DNA from: Cytophagales bacterium
Lineage (GTDB): Bacteria > Bacteroidota > Bacteroidia > Cytophagales > Cyclobacteriaceae
Assembly: GCA_003454975.1 (NCBI GenBank)
Contig: DMST01000371.1
Span: 3,382 to 16,582 of the forward strand
DNA: 13,201 nucleotides
Reading direction: 5' to 3'
Shown here: positions 5,795 to 13,201 of the stretch, one piece after another
How positions within the stretch are numbered: position 1 is the first letter of the stretch
How the letters are laid out: each line of letters starts with the position of its first letter
The notes under the pieces: model-generated
Told to the model about the DNA's origin: nothing
The model's input: the letters and a program-made list of their open reading frames with translations, nothing else
Database searches by the model: none
Translations under genes and position numbers: made by a program

Positions 5795-6479
5795 AGATTT
5801 TCCAAAGATTGGCCCAGACTTGCTGTAGGCGTACCGCGTTTTCGTTTTCCAGGTCTTCGGCTTGCAGACTCTTAATCACATCGTCTAGTTGCACCATTAC
5901 TTCGCGCTGACGTACATCTGCAAAGGTGCTCTGTAGCCAAGTGACCACGGCTACGCGCTTACCTTCGGCTACAGGGACAACCCTGTGTAATGCGGAAGCT
6001 GGATAAAGAACAGCGTTACCCGGCGCTAGCTTGTACTTCAACAACCCCTCCGGGCCGTGCACTTCCAACTCTCCCCCTTTATAGGAAGCCGGATCAGCCA
6101 AAAACAAGGTCATGGCTAGATCCGTCCGTACCTGCACCTGTCGTTGCGGAATAGCCATCTGTGGGCTATCCGTATGCCAGCCGTAGGTCATGCCCGGTTC
6201 GTAGATACTTAGAATAGGCGGGTAAATAGCCTGCAGATGTAGGGCTTGCACCTCTGGGCGCTGTACCAAGGCTTGAAATACCGTTTGCTCTACCTGCTGT
6301 TGGGTCTGCATATCGTTAGGATCCAGCTGTAGGTTTTTCTTTACCGCGGCAGCGGCGCCCGTAGCCGTTTGGGTACCATCCTGGAAATATCCTTTGGTAG
6401 CCAAATCCAGCAAAATGGTGACCTGTTCAGGGTTGATGAGATTCTCTAAGGTAAGAAAGGTGCGGTATCTCTGCTCCAT
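5787..6479 (-). CDS. Fe(II)/2-oxoglutarate-dependent PKHD-type hydroxylase (YbiX/PiuC family)
   Basis: A 230-residue soluble dioxygenase, the usual size for this family. The iron ligands are visible as His102 and Asp104 in YGWHTDSP and His165 in SALHRVVPV; Arg175 in GKRVAVVTW is the expected 2-oxoglutarate anchor. Other family blocks are DGTQTATGAAAAVKKNLQ (34-51), RTDLAMTLFLADPASYKGGEL (118-138, with one residue more than the strict motif) and LYPASALH. The C-terminal helices (about 185-230) match the family's helical extension. Members are often found beside siderophore receptor genes and are linked to iron uptake, but the substrate is not settled and no receptor gene is in this window. The gene is monocistronic, divergent from the small gene at 6631, with a candidate promoter and a strong palindrome upstream. 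Confidence 0.92.
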   Translation of the reverse strand: MEQRYRTFLTLENLINPEQVTILLDLATKGYFQDGTQTATGAAAAVKKNLQLDPNDMQTQQQVEQTVFQALVQRPEVQALHLQAIYPPILSIYEPGMTYGWHTDSPQMAIPQRQVQVRTDLAMTLFLADPASYKGGELEVHGPEGLLKYKLAPGNAVLYPASALHRVVPVAEGKRVAVVTWLQSTFADVRQREVMVQLDDVIKSLQAEDLENENAVRLQQVWANLWKIWS

Positions 6480-6498
6480 GGGGAATTTAGGTTGAGGT

Positions 6499-6531
6499 CA
6501 AAAGGTATGGTGAAAAATGTATTGTGCCAAA
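6499..6531 (-). promoter_or_regulatory. Candidate Bacteroidota-type promoter of the hydroxylase gene
   Basis: Read on the minus strand, TTTG (6531-6528) is followed after 20 bases by TACCTTTTG (6507-6499). This is close to the Bacteroidota promoter pattern TTTG, about 19 bases, TAnnTTTG, with one extra base in the second box. It ends 19 bases before the hydroxylase ATG, so the leader would be very short. Confidence 0.4.
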
Positions 6532-6535
6532 GGAT

Positions 6536-6557
6536 AAAAGAACCGACTCGTTCTTTT
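6536..6557. promoter_or_regulatory. Strong palindrome adjoining the hydroxylase promoter (candidate operator)
   Basis: AAAAGAAC (6536-6543) and GTTCTTTT (6550-6557) are perfect 8-base inverted repeats around a 6-base centre. The site lies four bases upstream of the candidate -33 box of the hydroxylase gene and between two divergent genes, a good place for a repressor or activator dimer. Iron-responsive control would fit the enzyme family, but the sequence does not resemble the classic Fur box closely enough to name the regulator. Confidence 0.45.
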
Positions 6558-6630
6558 CTGGATTGATCGCTGTAGGGCTTGCCTTTTACCCATGGGAGCC
6601 GTTATTTCAAGGCCCTAACGATGAGACCCT

Positions 6631-6915
6631 ATGGAGACGAAATACACGATGGAGCTCTTTAAGCGGATAATCCTGGAAGACATCCGCGACTACGCAAAAT
6701 CGAAACCCATGCTGGAGCCCATTTCAGAAAATTACCTGCACCATCCTTTGGTATATGAAGCTTCGTTGATTAGCAAAGAGGGAGCGGAGCCTCAATGGGA
6801 AATCTGGTCCAACAAGTGCTATGGGTATTGGGTGTATGCACACCTGTACAAGAGTGGATACAACGGCATCCCCATTGCCCAATCTGTACTCGGCTTCAGA
6901 GAGTTCTCTGAGTAA
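6631..6915 (+). CDS. Small unrecognised protein, 94 aa
   Basis: I do not recognise this protein. The composition is that of a soluble globular domain: an N-terminal charged helix (MELFKRIILEDIRDYAKSK), then SENYLHHPLVYEAS, an EPQWEIWSNKCYGYWVYAHLY segment rich in Trp and Tyr (about 53-73), and a C-terminal GYNGIPIAQSVLGFREFSE. No signal peptide or membrane segment is seen. An ATG six codons further in (6649) is an equally good start. It lies in the divergent gap between the hydroxylase and M61 genes, in the same direction as M61 and 96 bases before it, and may share a transcript with it. A frame also exists on the other strand here, but its composition is less protein-like. Confidence 0.5.
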   Translation: METKYTMELFKRIILEDIRDYAKSKPMLEPISENYLHHPLVYEASLISKEGAEPQWEIWSNKCYGYWVYAHLYKSGYNGIPIAQSVLGFREFSE

Positions 6916-6950
6916 CTCCAATCCTTTTCATCTACTATCAGTACCTTCCT

Positions 6951-7008
6951 TGAGAAGAGAAGTCTTTCTTTTCTTCTCACTTCCCGCTTCTATCTTCTCA
7001 CTTTTTTG
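6951..7008 (+). repeat. Pyrimidine-rich leader with repeated TCTTCTCACTT and a matching upstream arm
   Basis: TCTTCTCACTT occurs twice (6972-6982 and 6993-7003), 21 bases apart, within a stretch (about 6965-7007) almost entirely C and T on the plus strand. TGAGAAGA (6951-6958) is a perfect complement of TCTTCTCA in either copy, so two mutually exclusive stems are possible; the second copy is followed by CTTTTTT. It lies directly before the M61 start codon and could be a leader that controls it, or the terminator of the small upstream gene. Confidence 0.4.
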
Positions 7009-7011
7009 TAC

Positions 7012-8733
7012 ATGAGATACCGCATTTCCTATACCCAACCCCACCACCAGATTATCACCGTTGAGTTCTGGGCCACCCCCAACGAATGGATGCACGAGCT
7101 GATTTTTCAGCTACCCAAATGGCGCCCCGGGCGCTATGAGTTGGCCAACTACGCCAAAAACGCATACCGTTTAGAGGCTTGGGATGGAGATGGCGAAGGA
7201 CTACCGGTCCGAAAATCGGATACTGGAACTTGGATTATTGAAAAAGGGAAAGCAACCGAGGTGTACGGCAAATACGCCTTTCTAGCGAAGAAACTGGATG
7301 GGGGTGGCAGCTGGCTCGACAGCCAAATGCTCTACATCAACCCTGTAAATTGCCTAGGCCAAGCCATAGGGTTAGAATTTGAGGAGCACCACTTGGAAGT
7401 GGATATCCCTGAAGATTATACGTTAGCTTGCGCACTACCCCAACCCGATAAGGGAAAGCTAGTCGCTAGAGATTACTTTGAGTTGATCGACTCTCCCTTT
7501 CTGGCGAGTGCTGATCTTACCCATTGGCAATATCAGGAAGGGGAGCATACCTTCCATCTATGGATTCAGGGCAACCCTGGCCTGGATCAGGATTCTCTAT
7601 TGAAGGACTTTCAGGGCTTTACCAAGGAACATATGGCTCTGTTCGGGGGATACCCTGAGCCCGAATACCACTTCCTGATGCTCCTCCTCCCCTATGCCCA
7701 CTACCACGGGGTAGAACACAAGAACAGCACGGTGCTGGTGCTTGGCCCCAATGACCGAATCTCGGAACGAAAGCCCTACCGGGACTTGTTGGGGGTGGCT
7801 TCCCACGAGCTGTTTCACGTGTGGAACGTAACCCGCATTCGGCCGCAGGAGATGATGCCCTACGACTTTAGCCGCGAGGCGTATCATCCTTCGGGCTACA
7901 TCACGGAAGGGGTAACGATGTATTTCGGAGACCTGATGCTGGCAAGAGCAGGGGCCTATTCGGTGGAAGAATACATAGAGGAAGTAAATGTGCTGCTGCG
8001 CGTGCACGGGCAAAACTTCGGCAAGGAGAACATGAGCATGGTGGAGAGCAGTAAGGATCTCTGGTTGGATGGCTATACCCCCGGTGCCCCCGAGCGTCGA
8101 CAGTCCATCTACGTAGAAGGGTTCGTGCTCGCGTTGGCTTTGGATATGGAAATCCGATTTCTTACCCAGGGCCAGCAGAGCCTGGAGAATGTGATGCACC
8201 TGATGTGGATCAACTACGGCCAGAAAAATATTGGCTATTCCGACTCGGACTATTGGAGCTGCGTGACGGCAACGGTACCCAATCTGGATCTGAACGAATA
8301 CTACGGAAGGCATTATGAACTTTCTGAGTCTGTACTTCCCCGGCTAGCGGAAATCATGCCTCAAATGGTGGGCTATCAACTAGTGGAAACAGCCCCAACC
8401 TCCGACTTGGAAAGCCGTTTTGGCCTTCGCCTACAGGCCGTTGATGGTCAGCAAAAGGTAACCAAATTAGACCCAAAAGGACCCGCTTATACCCAGCTCA
8501 CCCACGGTGATATTATCTCTCAAATCAATGGCTCCTCAGTAGAAGAGGCCCTGGAGAACCTGGGTGATGCGATTACTTTGGAGGTAGTGCGTCCTTTGGA
8601 AGAGGTGACCATTACGCTGGAGGCTACTGGGCAAGACTACCTCACATGGCAACAATTAGAAAAAGTACCGGAGGATAAAGTACCGGAAGTAGTAAAACGC
8701 TACTTCCCCGTTTGGCTGAAGCACGAGTGGTAA
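7012..8733 (+). CDS. M61-family metallopeptidase with C-terminal PDZ domain (glycyl aminopeptidase-like)
   Basis: A 573-residue zinc peptidase. The zinc site is HELFH at 265-269 (His265 and His269 as ligands, Glu266 as catalyst), followed by the family's typical VWNV, with Glu299 in ITEGVTMYFGD as probable third ligand. The N-terminal ~190 residues are the beta-rich M61 domain, including FQLPKWRPGRYELANYAKN (33-51), a strong family signature. Residues about 480-530 form a PDZ domain (VTKLDPKGPAY, then GDIISQINGSSVEEAL). Known members release N-terminal Gly or Ala, though specificity varies. No signal peptide is present, so a cytoplasmic enzyme is predicted. I take the ATG at 7012; a TTG two codons earlier (7006) is possible but sits in the pyrimidine tract. 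The gene converges on the FG-GAP lipoprotein gene and ends in a large hairpin. Confidence 0.92.
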   Translation: MRYRISYTQPHHQIITVEFWATPNEWMHELIFQLPKWRPGRYELANYAKNAYRLEAWDGDGEGLPVRKSDTGTWIIEKGKATEVYGKYAFLAKKLDGGGSWLDSQMLYINPVNCLGQAIGLEFEEHHLEVDIPEDYTLACALPQPDKGKLVARDYFELIDSPFLASADLTHWQYQEGEHTFHLWIQGNPGLDQDSLLKDFQGFTKEHMALFGGYPEPEYHFLMLLLPYAHYHGVEHKNSTVLVLGPNDRISERKPYRDLLGVASHELFHVWNVTRIRPQEMMPYDFSREAYHPSGYITEGVTMYFGDLMLARAGAYSVEEYIEEVNVLLRVHGQNFGKENMSMVESSKDLWLDGYTPGAPERRQSIYVEGFVLALALDMEIRFLTQGQQSLENVMHLMWINYGQKNIGYSDSDYWSCVTATVPNLDLNEYYGRHYELSESVLPRLAEIMPQMVGYQLVETAPTSDLESRFGLRLQAVDGQQKVTKLDPKGPAYTQLTHGDIISQINGSSVEEALENLGDAITLEVVRPLEEVTITLEATGQDYLTWQQLEKVPEDKVPEVVKRYFPVWLKHEW

Positions 8734-8809
8734 TCTCCACTACGCCCTCCTCTCTGTAGCCTGGTACCCAGTCTACAGAGAGGAGGCTTTGCCTATTACT
8801 TTGGAGATT
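8732..8809. terminator. Very long bidirectional hairpin between convergent genes
   Basis: Three nested perfect arms are present: AATCTCCA/TGGAGATT (8732-8739 and 8802-8809), CCTCCTCTCTGTAG/CTACAGAGAGGAGG (8746-8759 and 8773-8786), and CTGG/CCAG (8761-8764 and 8768-8771) around a TAC loop. The central part is an almost unbroken 18-pair stem. The structure fills the gap between the M61 stop codon (8731-8733, partly inside the outer arm) and the lipoprotein stop at 8812. It should stop or protect transcripts from both sides, although neither side has a good T run. Confidence 0.8.
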
Positions 8810-8811
8810 GC

Positions 8812-11800
8812 TTATTCTAAACCCTTAGTTTCTCCCTGATAGGAAGTCAGTTGTACAGAAGAGGCATCGGCCGGCAAAAATAGGGTGCGACTGCTTTGGC
8901 CCAAGTACCCAGAACCGTGGTAAAGTTCCATTCTATGCGTTGAGGCATCGTCTCCCGAGTTCCATTCAACCAAACGGTCTTGTGCAGAAAGCGCTACTGC
9001 CTTGTATTTACCTGCGGAAATAAAGGTTTTTAGCGGGCCGCGGTTCTCCGCCGCAAAGATCAAGGGTTGGCCGCTAGCACTGGCCAGACAAGCCAGGCTT
9101 TTGGCATCGCCCGAAAGATCAAACCCAGAGCCTTGCAATGATGATGCAGTAAAGCCTCCCTGTCCATCTCCCAGTAATACCAAGCCATTGAGGGCATCCA
9201 TTCGTCCGGTGAGGAGCTCACCACCGTAGTCATTCCCTGCGGCGATAATATCCAAGTGCCCGTCAGCATTCACATCCATGGGCATCAGCCCAAAGAGCGG
9301 AGCCTTCTGGGCCGCCCAAGGCAGCGGTGTCATAGCAAAGGTACCGTCACCTAAATTTTCCAGGTAGCTGCTCTCCGTATGATTTACCTCCAAAATCAAG
9401 GCATCATCTCGTTCTTCGGCTAGAATCACCTCATTCATGGTACTTACGCCTAAGTCGTGGTGCCGAGGGAAACGCCCTTTCAGTTTGGTTACCTGGCTCT
9501 CCAGCTCCCGCCGGTTATGGAAGGGCACTTCGGAGTAGATACCTTGCTGATTTGGCAGGTATAAAGAGGGAAACACATCGAATCCTGCATTGCCATCAAA
9601 GTCCTTGGCGTACAACCGAAGCGGACGATCGGCACTAGCAGACTGTAGGGTATTCTTACCCAGGTTCCCGGCTACATAATCCGTATCGCCATCCCCGTCA
9701 AAATCTCCGGCCGCCAGACTATTCCACTGCCCTAAGTAGGAGCTCAACCCGGAGGCCTCCGTTTGGTCTACATAGGTTCCTCGCTCATTTTTTAAGAAGG
9801 TTATTGCTCGGTATTCACCCGCCAGCAGCAAATCAACCCATCCGTCCTGATCTACATCGGTAAAAAGGGCATCGCATACCATGCCCAAGTCATTGAGCAT
9901 GGGCGCCAATTCCTCATTGACTAAGGTAAACTGAGCTTGTCCCTCTTCACTATCGTTGCGTAGTAAGTAGCTGGACACCGGCTTGGGGTATTGGTGCGGG
10001 CGTACTCTCCCGCCCACAAATAGGTCCAGGTCTCCGTCCTGATCATAATCTGCAGCACGCACACAGCCTCCGCTAGTGAATAACTCTGGTAAGGCACTTG
10101 CTGCACGAACGAGGTTCCCCTGTCCATCATTGAGGTAGAGTCGGTCCTGATAGCTGGAATCGCCAGCGGGATACTCAAAGCCGCCACTCACCACATAGAG
10201 GTCCAGATCAGCATCGCCATCAGCATCAAAGAAAAGGGCACCCATGTCTTCAAAATAGGCGTGATCTTCCAGAACCGGTGAGGAAACAAAAGTCCCGTCC
10301 GGTTGCTGAGCAAACAGCTGTGCAGGAATGCTATAGGACCCACCCAGGAACAAGTCATCCAATCCGTTGCCGTCAACATCACCTACGGCCATACCGGGCC
10401 CCAGCTGGGATAGTTTGTGGGGTAATAGCCGTTGGAAGTTATAGTCGATGAAGTCGCGTTCTTGGTGCTCCCATTCTATACCTAACCGGTCCGTCACTTC
10501 ACGCATCAGGGGAGTTTGACGTGACCTTTCTTGTCCTCCCGGCTTCGCACTTCTTACCTCTATTTCTACCACTTGGTTGGCAGCAACTCCTGTTTTCTCG
10601 AGTTCTCTACCATCCCAAAGCTTCATCTCCAGTTTCTCAATGGTAGTGTTAGCCCCCAACCCAAAATGAACCGTTGCGGACATGCTACTTAGGTAGCCCC
10701 GGTGGGGATTGTATTCCCGCATTTGCTGGGAGCCGTCGGACAGGGTAAGAATAACCTGTCCACCTATACCGTCTTCCTGGGGCAACTTCACCTTCAGCCA
10801 ATTGGCCGGGGCTTGCTCCAGAGTTTGGTTTCGGTACACGTGCGCTGCATCGTTAATGTTATTCACGATGTAGTCCAGATCGCCGTCATTGTCCAAATCA
10901 CCGTAAGCTCCGCCGTTACTAAAGGAGGGCTCAGTGATACCCCAATCTTTGGTTACCTCTGTAAATACGGCCGTTCCTTCATTCTGAAAAGCATAGTTGG
11001 CAATCTTCACCGATGGAATTTGGTCCAGCAAGTGCTCAGGTCCGGCAAAACCAAAACGCTCGTCATGATAGTCGCCAAAATCCAGATTGGTGATATCCTT
11101 AGGAAAGCCATTGGTCACGATCAAATCCTGATCACCGTCCAAGTCAAAATCGGCAATCAATGGGGCCCAGCTCCAATCCGTAGCCGCAATACCCGCCATA
11201 ATGCCCACCTCACTAAAGCGGTCCTCTCCACCTGCTGAAGGAGGGCCTTGATTGAGCTGCAATGTATTGCGCACAAACTGATAGTCGTATTCGTACCGCT
11301 CGTTGTTGATGTAGGTCGTGTAGTTCTGCGCAGGCATCATGGTCTTACGCCGGTAGTTATCTTCCGGTAGCATATCCAGGACTACCAAATCCAACCGACC
11401 ATCATTGTTCAAATCGGCCATGTCGTTACCCATTGCCGAATAGCTGGTATGCTTAAAGTACTCCCCAGCCCGATCGGTGAAGGTACCGTCTTGGTTGTTG
11501 ACGTACACCAGATCATTGGTAATGTAGTCGTTGCTTACATAGATATCCGGCCAGCCATCGTGGTTAAAATCTGTAACGTGCAGGCCCAGACTATAGCCCT
11601 CCGTCAGAATACCCGCCTCGGCACTCACATTCGTGAAGTATGGGTGCCCAAGCGAATCGCTACCTTCATTCCGGTACAAACGGTCCGTGGTGTTAGAAGA
11701 TCCGTCCTTCTTCTTGTAGCGGTATATGTTGGGCAGATTGCGGGCGTCTACTTGGTCTACAGCCATAAAAATGTCCAAGTCCCCATCGCGGTCATAATCC

Positions 11801-12354
11801 AGAAATGCAGATTGAGTAGTATGTGTGGTGTCAGCTAAACCGTATTCGGCCGCCATCTCTTTGAAAGTGGGTACGCTTTGCCCTTCGGCTACTCCCTGGT
11901 TCACGAACAGTACGTTTGTCCGGCCCTTCAGGTCGGTACGCATGGTAGCACTGATGTATAAGTCAGGCCAACCATCGGTATTAATGTCTATCACTGAAAC
12001 CCCCGATGACCAAGTATCTGCGGCAGCCGCCCCAGCCGCTTCGGTGATATCCTCAAACTCCCAGTTGCCCTGATTGAGATACAGCTGGTTGTTTACCTGG
12101 TTACCCGTAAAGTAGACGTCCAGCAGGCCGTCTTGATTAAAATCAGCCAAGGCCACTCCCCCACCGTTATAAATATATTCGTTGGTAAGGATGTTGAACT
12201 CAGGCGTCTCGGTAATGGTATTGGAAAAAGTGATCCCGGTAGCCTCCGGGTTTTGCAAAGAGAACCGCGCCGAGTCCTCTTCACATCCGATCAAGCCCCA
12301 TCCGGCAGCAAAAAGTCCGAGCTGAAGAATGAGGATTCTAGGTTTTCGGTTCAT
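8812..12354 (-). CDS. FG-GAP/VCBS repeat lipoprotein with ASPIC/UnbV domain
   Basis: A 1180-residue exported lipoprotein. The signal ends in a lipobox LIGC, making Cys24 the lipidated residue; the following EEDS is acidic. The protein then carries at least 14 calcium-binding loops of the DxDxDGxxD type, for example DFNQDGLLDVYF, DYDRDGDLDIF, DLDNDGDLDYIV and DYDQDGDLDLFVGG, which build beta-propeller blades in two groups. Between them (about residues 525-600) lies an ASPIC/UnbV domain with GIGGQVILTL, NPHRGYLSSMS and HFGLGANTTIE. The second group includes the family segment starting DFDGNAGFD and ending near TMNEVI, then a final tail. Such CRTAC1-like proteins are abundant in Bacteroidota, often in tandem and near SusC/SusD genes, and are thought to act at the cell surface in binding or uptake; the ligand is unknown. 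The ATG overlaps the upstream paralogue's stop by four bases, and a strong hairpin follows. Confidence 0.95.
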   Translation of the reverse strand: MNRKPRILILQLGLFAAGWGLIGCEEDSARFSLQNPEATGITFSNTITETPEFNILTNEYIYNGGGVALADFNQDGLLDVYFTGNQVNNQLYLNQGNWEFEDITEAAGAAAADTWSSGVSVIDINTDGWPDLYISATMRTDLKGRTNVLFVNQGVAEGQSVPTFKEMAAEYGLADTTHTTQSAFLDYDRDGDLDIFMAVDQVDARNLPNIYRYKKKDGSSNTTDRLYRNEGSDSLGHPYFTNVSAEAGILTEGYSLGLHVTDFNHDGWPDIYVSNDYITNDLVYVNNQDGTFTDRAGEYFKHTSYSAMGNDMADLNNDGRLDLVVLDMLPEDNYRRKTMMPAQNYTTYINNERYEYDYQFVRNTLQLNQGPPSAGGEDRFSEVGIMAGIAATDWSWAPLIADFDLDGDQDLIVTNGFPKDITNLDFGDYHDERFGFAGPEHLLDQIPSVKIANYAFQNEGTAVFTEVTKDWGITEPSFSNGGAYGDLDNDGDLDYIVNNINDAAHVYRNQTLEQAPANWLKVKLPQEDGIGGQVILTLSDGSQQMREYNPHRGYLSSMSATVHFGLGANTTIEKLEMKLWDGRELEKTGVAANQVVEIEVRSAKPGGQERSRQTPLMREVTDRLGIEWEHQERDFIDYNFQRLLPHKLSQLGPGMAVGDVDGNGLDDLFLGGSYSIPAQLFAQQPDGTFVSSPVLEDHAYFEDMGALFFDADGDADLDLYVVSGGFEYPAGDSSYQDRLYLNDGQGNLVRAASALPELFTSGGCVRAADYDQDGDLDLFVGGRVRPHQYPKPVSSYLLRNDSEEGQAQFTLVNEELAPMLNDLGMVCDALFTDVDQDGWVDLLLAGEYRAITFLKNERGTYVDQTEASGLSSYLGQWNSLAAGDFDGDGDTDYVAGNLGKNTLQSASADRPLRLYAKDFDGNAGFDVFPSLYLPNQQGIYSEVPFHNRRELESQVTKLKGRFPRHHDLGVSTMNEVILAEERDDALILEVNHTESSYLENLGDGTFAMTPLPWAAQKAPLFGLMPMDVNADGHLDIIAAGNDYGGELLTGRMDALNGLVLLGDGQGGFTASSLQGSGFDLSGDAKSLACLASASGQPLIFAAENRGPLKTFISAGKYKAVALSAQDRLVEWNSGDDASTHRMELYHGSGYLGQSSRTLFLPADASSVQLTSYQGETKGLE

Positions 12355-13201
12355 TGAATCTTTGATTTAAAGGCAACCACCGGAGCATCGTTCCGTGCTA
12401 CCAACAAGGTAAAAGAGCCGTCTTTGGCCATGATAAAATGCGCATCGCGCACCTGCCCGTCAACCGAGATTCCGGCTTCCTCCGGGGATACATAACGGAA
12501 AGAACGGTTGCCCTCCCCCATCAACAAAGCCCCCTTGCTGGAACCCATGCGTCCACTCTGAGGCACCAGTCCATAGAAATTCCCTCCCAGCCAAATATCC
12601 TGGTTGCCGTCGCAGTTCACATCCCCAATGGCGATGCCATACACATATGCCAGTTGGGCCTGCCATGGCAAGGGCGTGAGCGTCATCGGGATAGAACCGT
12701 CGTTCCATAAAATGGCCGATTGCAGAAAATTGGCCTCGTACTCCAAGGCTCCAGCCCGCTCGTCGGCCGAGAACAAGGTCTGGTAGGTCTTCTGTGCGTA
12801 GGTATCGTGCTGCACGTTGTCCTTAAGCAGGTGGGGCATCTGCTTTGTGATATCAGACCGCACAGCAAAGGGGGCCGATACGGTATCTAGCGGAGCATAC
12901 CAGCTCATAACGATGTCTGACTTCCGGTTGCCGTCAAAGTCTTTGACGGCCATGGATACCGGCCGCTCCGGCGAAGGTTGAAACTTTGAATTCGCTCCCC
13001 AATTGCCCAATACCAGATCTTTGTCACCGTCCATATCCAGGTCGGCGACCTCCAGGCAGCTCCACCAGCCGCGCGCCCCGGATAACGGCATAGGATTGCC
13101 CATCCCCTCGCTACCCAGATTAGGATATAAGATGGGCTCACGCCAGTCGACCAGCAGCACCAAATCGGCATGCCCGTCGCCGGTAAATTCCACCCAGGCA
13201 G
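12351..13201 (-). CDS. FG-GAP/VCBS repeat protein, C-terminal part (cut by window edge)
   Basis: About 283 C-terminal residues of a protein whose frame stays open to the right edge, so the start lies outside the window. It is a paralogue of the lipoprotein encoded immediately downstream and matches that protein's C-terminal third block by block: DLDMDGDKDLVLGN, VKDFDGNRKSDIVMS, MTLTPLPWQAQ, and DVNCDGNQDIWLGGN against DVNADGHLDIIAAGN. Four calcium-loop motifs are visible, including FTGDGHADL at the edge. It ends at VVAFKSKIQ, without the extra ~60-residue tail of its neighbour. By analogy the full protein is probably also exported and has an ASPIC domain in its unseen part. TGA of this gene and ATG of the next overlap as ATGA, so the two are one operon and probably made in fixed ratio. 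Confidence 0.92.
   Translation of the reverse strand, partial: AWVEFTGDGHADLVLLVDWREPILYPNLGSEGMGNPMPLSGARGWWSCLEVADLDMDGDKDLVLGNWGANSKFQPSPERPVSMAVKDFDGNRKSDIVMSWYAPLDTVSAPFAVRSDITKQMPHLLKDNVQHDTYAQKTYQTLFSADERAGALEYEANFLQSAILWNDGSIPMTLTPLPWQAQLAYVYGIAIGDVNCDGNQDIWLGGNFYGLVPQSGRMGSSKGALLMGEGNRSFRYVSPEEAGISVDGQVRDAHFIMAKDGSFTLLVARNDAPVVAFKSKIQ

Noticed and set aside
7597..8313. A 238-codon minus-strand frame inside the M61 gene.
   Set aside because: It is antisense to a gene with intact zinc-binding motifs, and its His/Val/Gln-rich composition is what an antisense shadow would give.
10702..11238. A 178-codon plus-strand frame inside the FG-GAP lipoprotein gene.
   Set aside because: It lies opposite the repeated calcium-loop codons and has no domain signature; the minus-strand frame is clearly the coding one.

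Overview
The window looks like chromosomal DNA from a member of the Bacteroidota, probably a free-living aquatic or marine one; Saprospiria/Lewinella relatives are my best guess, but that is inference. The evidence is a tandem pair of FG-GAP/VCBS proteins with an ASPIC/UnbV domain (one a lipoprotein, typical of this phylum), a secreted Ser/Thr/Gly-rich fibronectin-like protein with a short signal peptide, start codons without clear Shine-Dalgarno sequences, and one candidate promoter of the Bacteroidota type (TTTG, about 20 bases, TA-n-TTTG). There are no tRNA or rRNA genes, no insertion sequences and no CRISPR array.

Layout, left to right. (1) 1-761, minus strand: N-terminal part of a secreted cell-surface protein that runs off the left edge. 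(2) 762-1166: intergenic, with a short perfect palindrome and a large nested hairpin. (3) 1167-4558, minus strand: two tandem phage-tail-collar proteins (198 aa each, about 65% identical), a strong intrinsic terminator, then a type-I periplasmic-binding-fold protein without a signal peptide, overlapping by 4 bases a formyltransferase of the methionyl-tRNA formyltransferase fold. (4) 4808-5623, plus strand and divergent from the collar genes: a tectonin-like beta-propeller protein with its own terminator. (5) 5787-6479, minus strand: an Fe(II)/2-oxoglutarate PKHD-type hydroxylase (YbiX/PiuC family) with a candidate promoter and a strong palindrome upstream. (6) 6631-6915, plus strand: a small protein I do not recognise. 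(7) 7012-8733, plus strand: an M61-family metallopeptidase with a C-terminal PDZ domain. (8) A large convergent hairpin at 8732-8809. (9) 8812-13201, minus strand: a 1180-aa FG-GAP/ASPIC lipoprotein, translationally coupled to an upstream partial paralogue that runs off the right edge.

Most of these genes are individually ordinary. The part most worth following is the collar-collar-(terminator)-binding protein-formyltransferase block with the divergent tectonin gene (about 1.1-5.7 kb). Collar-domain proteins of this MdpB type have no settled function outside phages. Here they sit beside a ligand-binding fold that appears to be cytoplasmic and a formyl-group-transferring enzyme that is not the housekeeping Fmt. 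Whether this is one system or a chance neighbourhood cannot be decided from one window; conservation of the gene order in other genomes would decide it.
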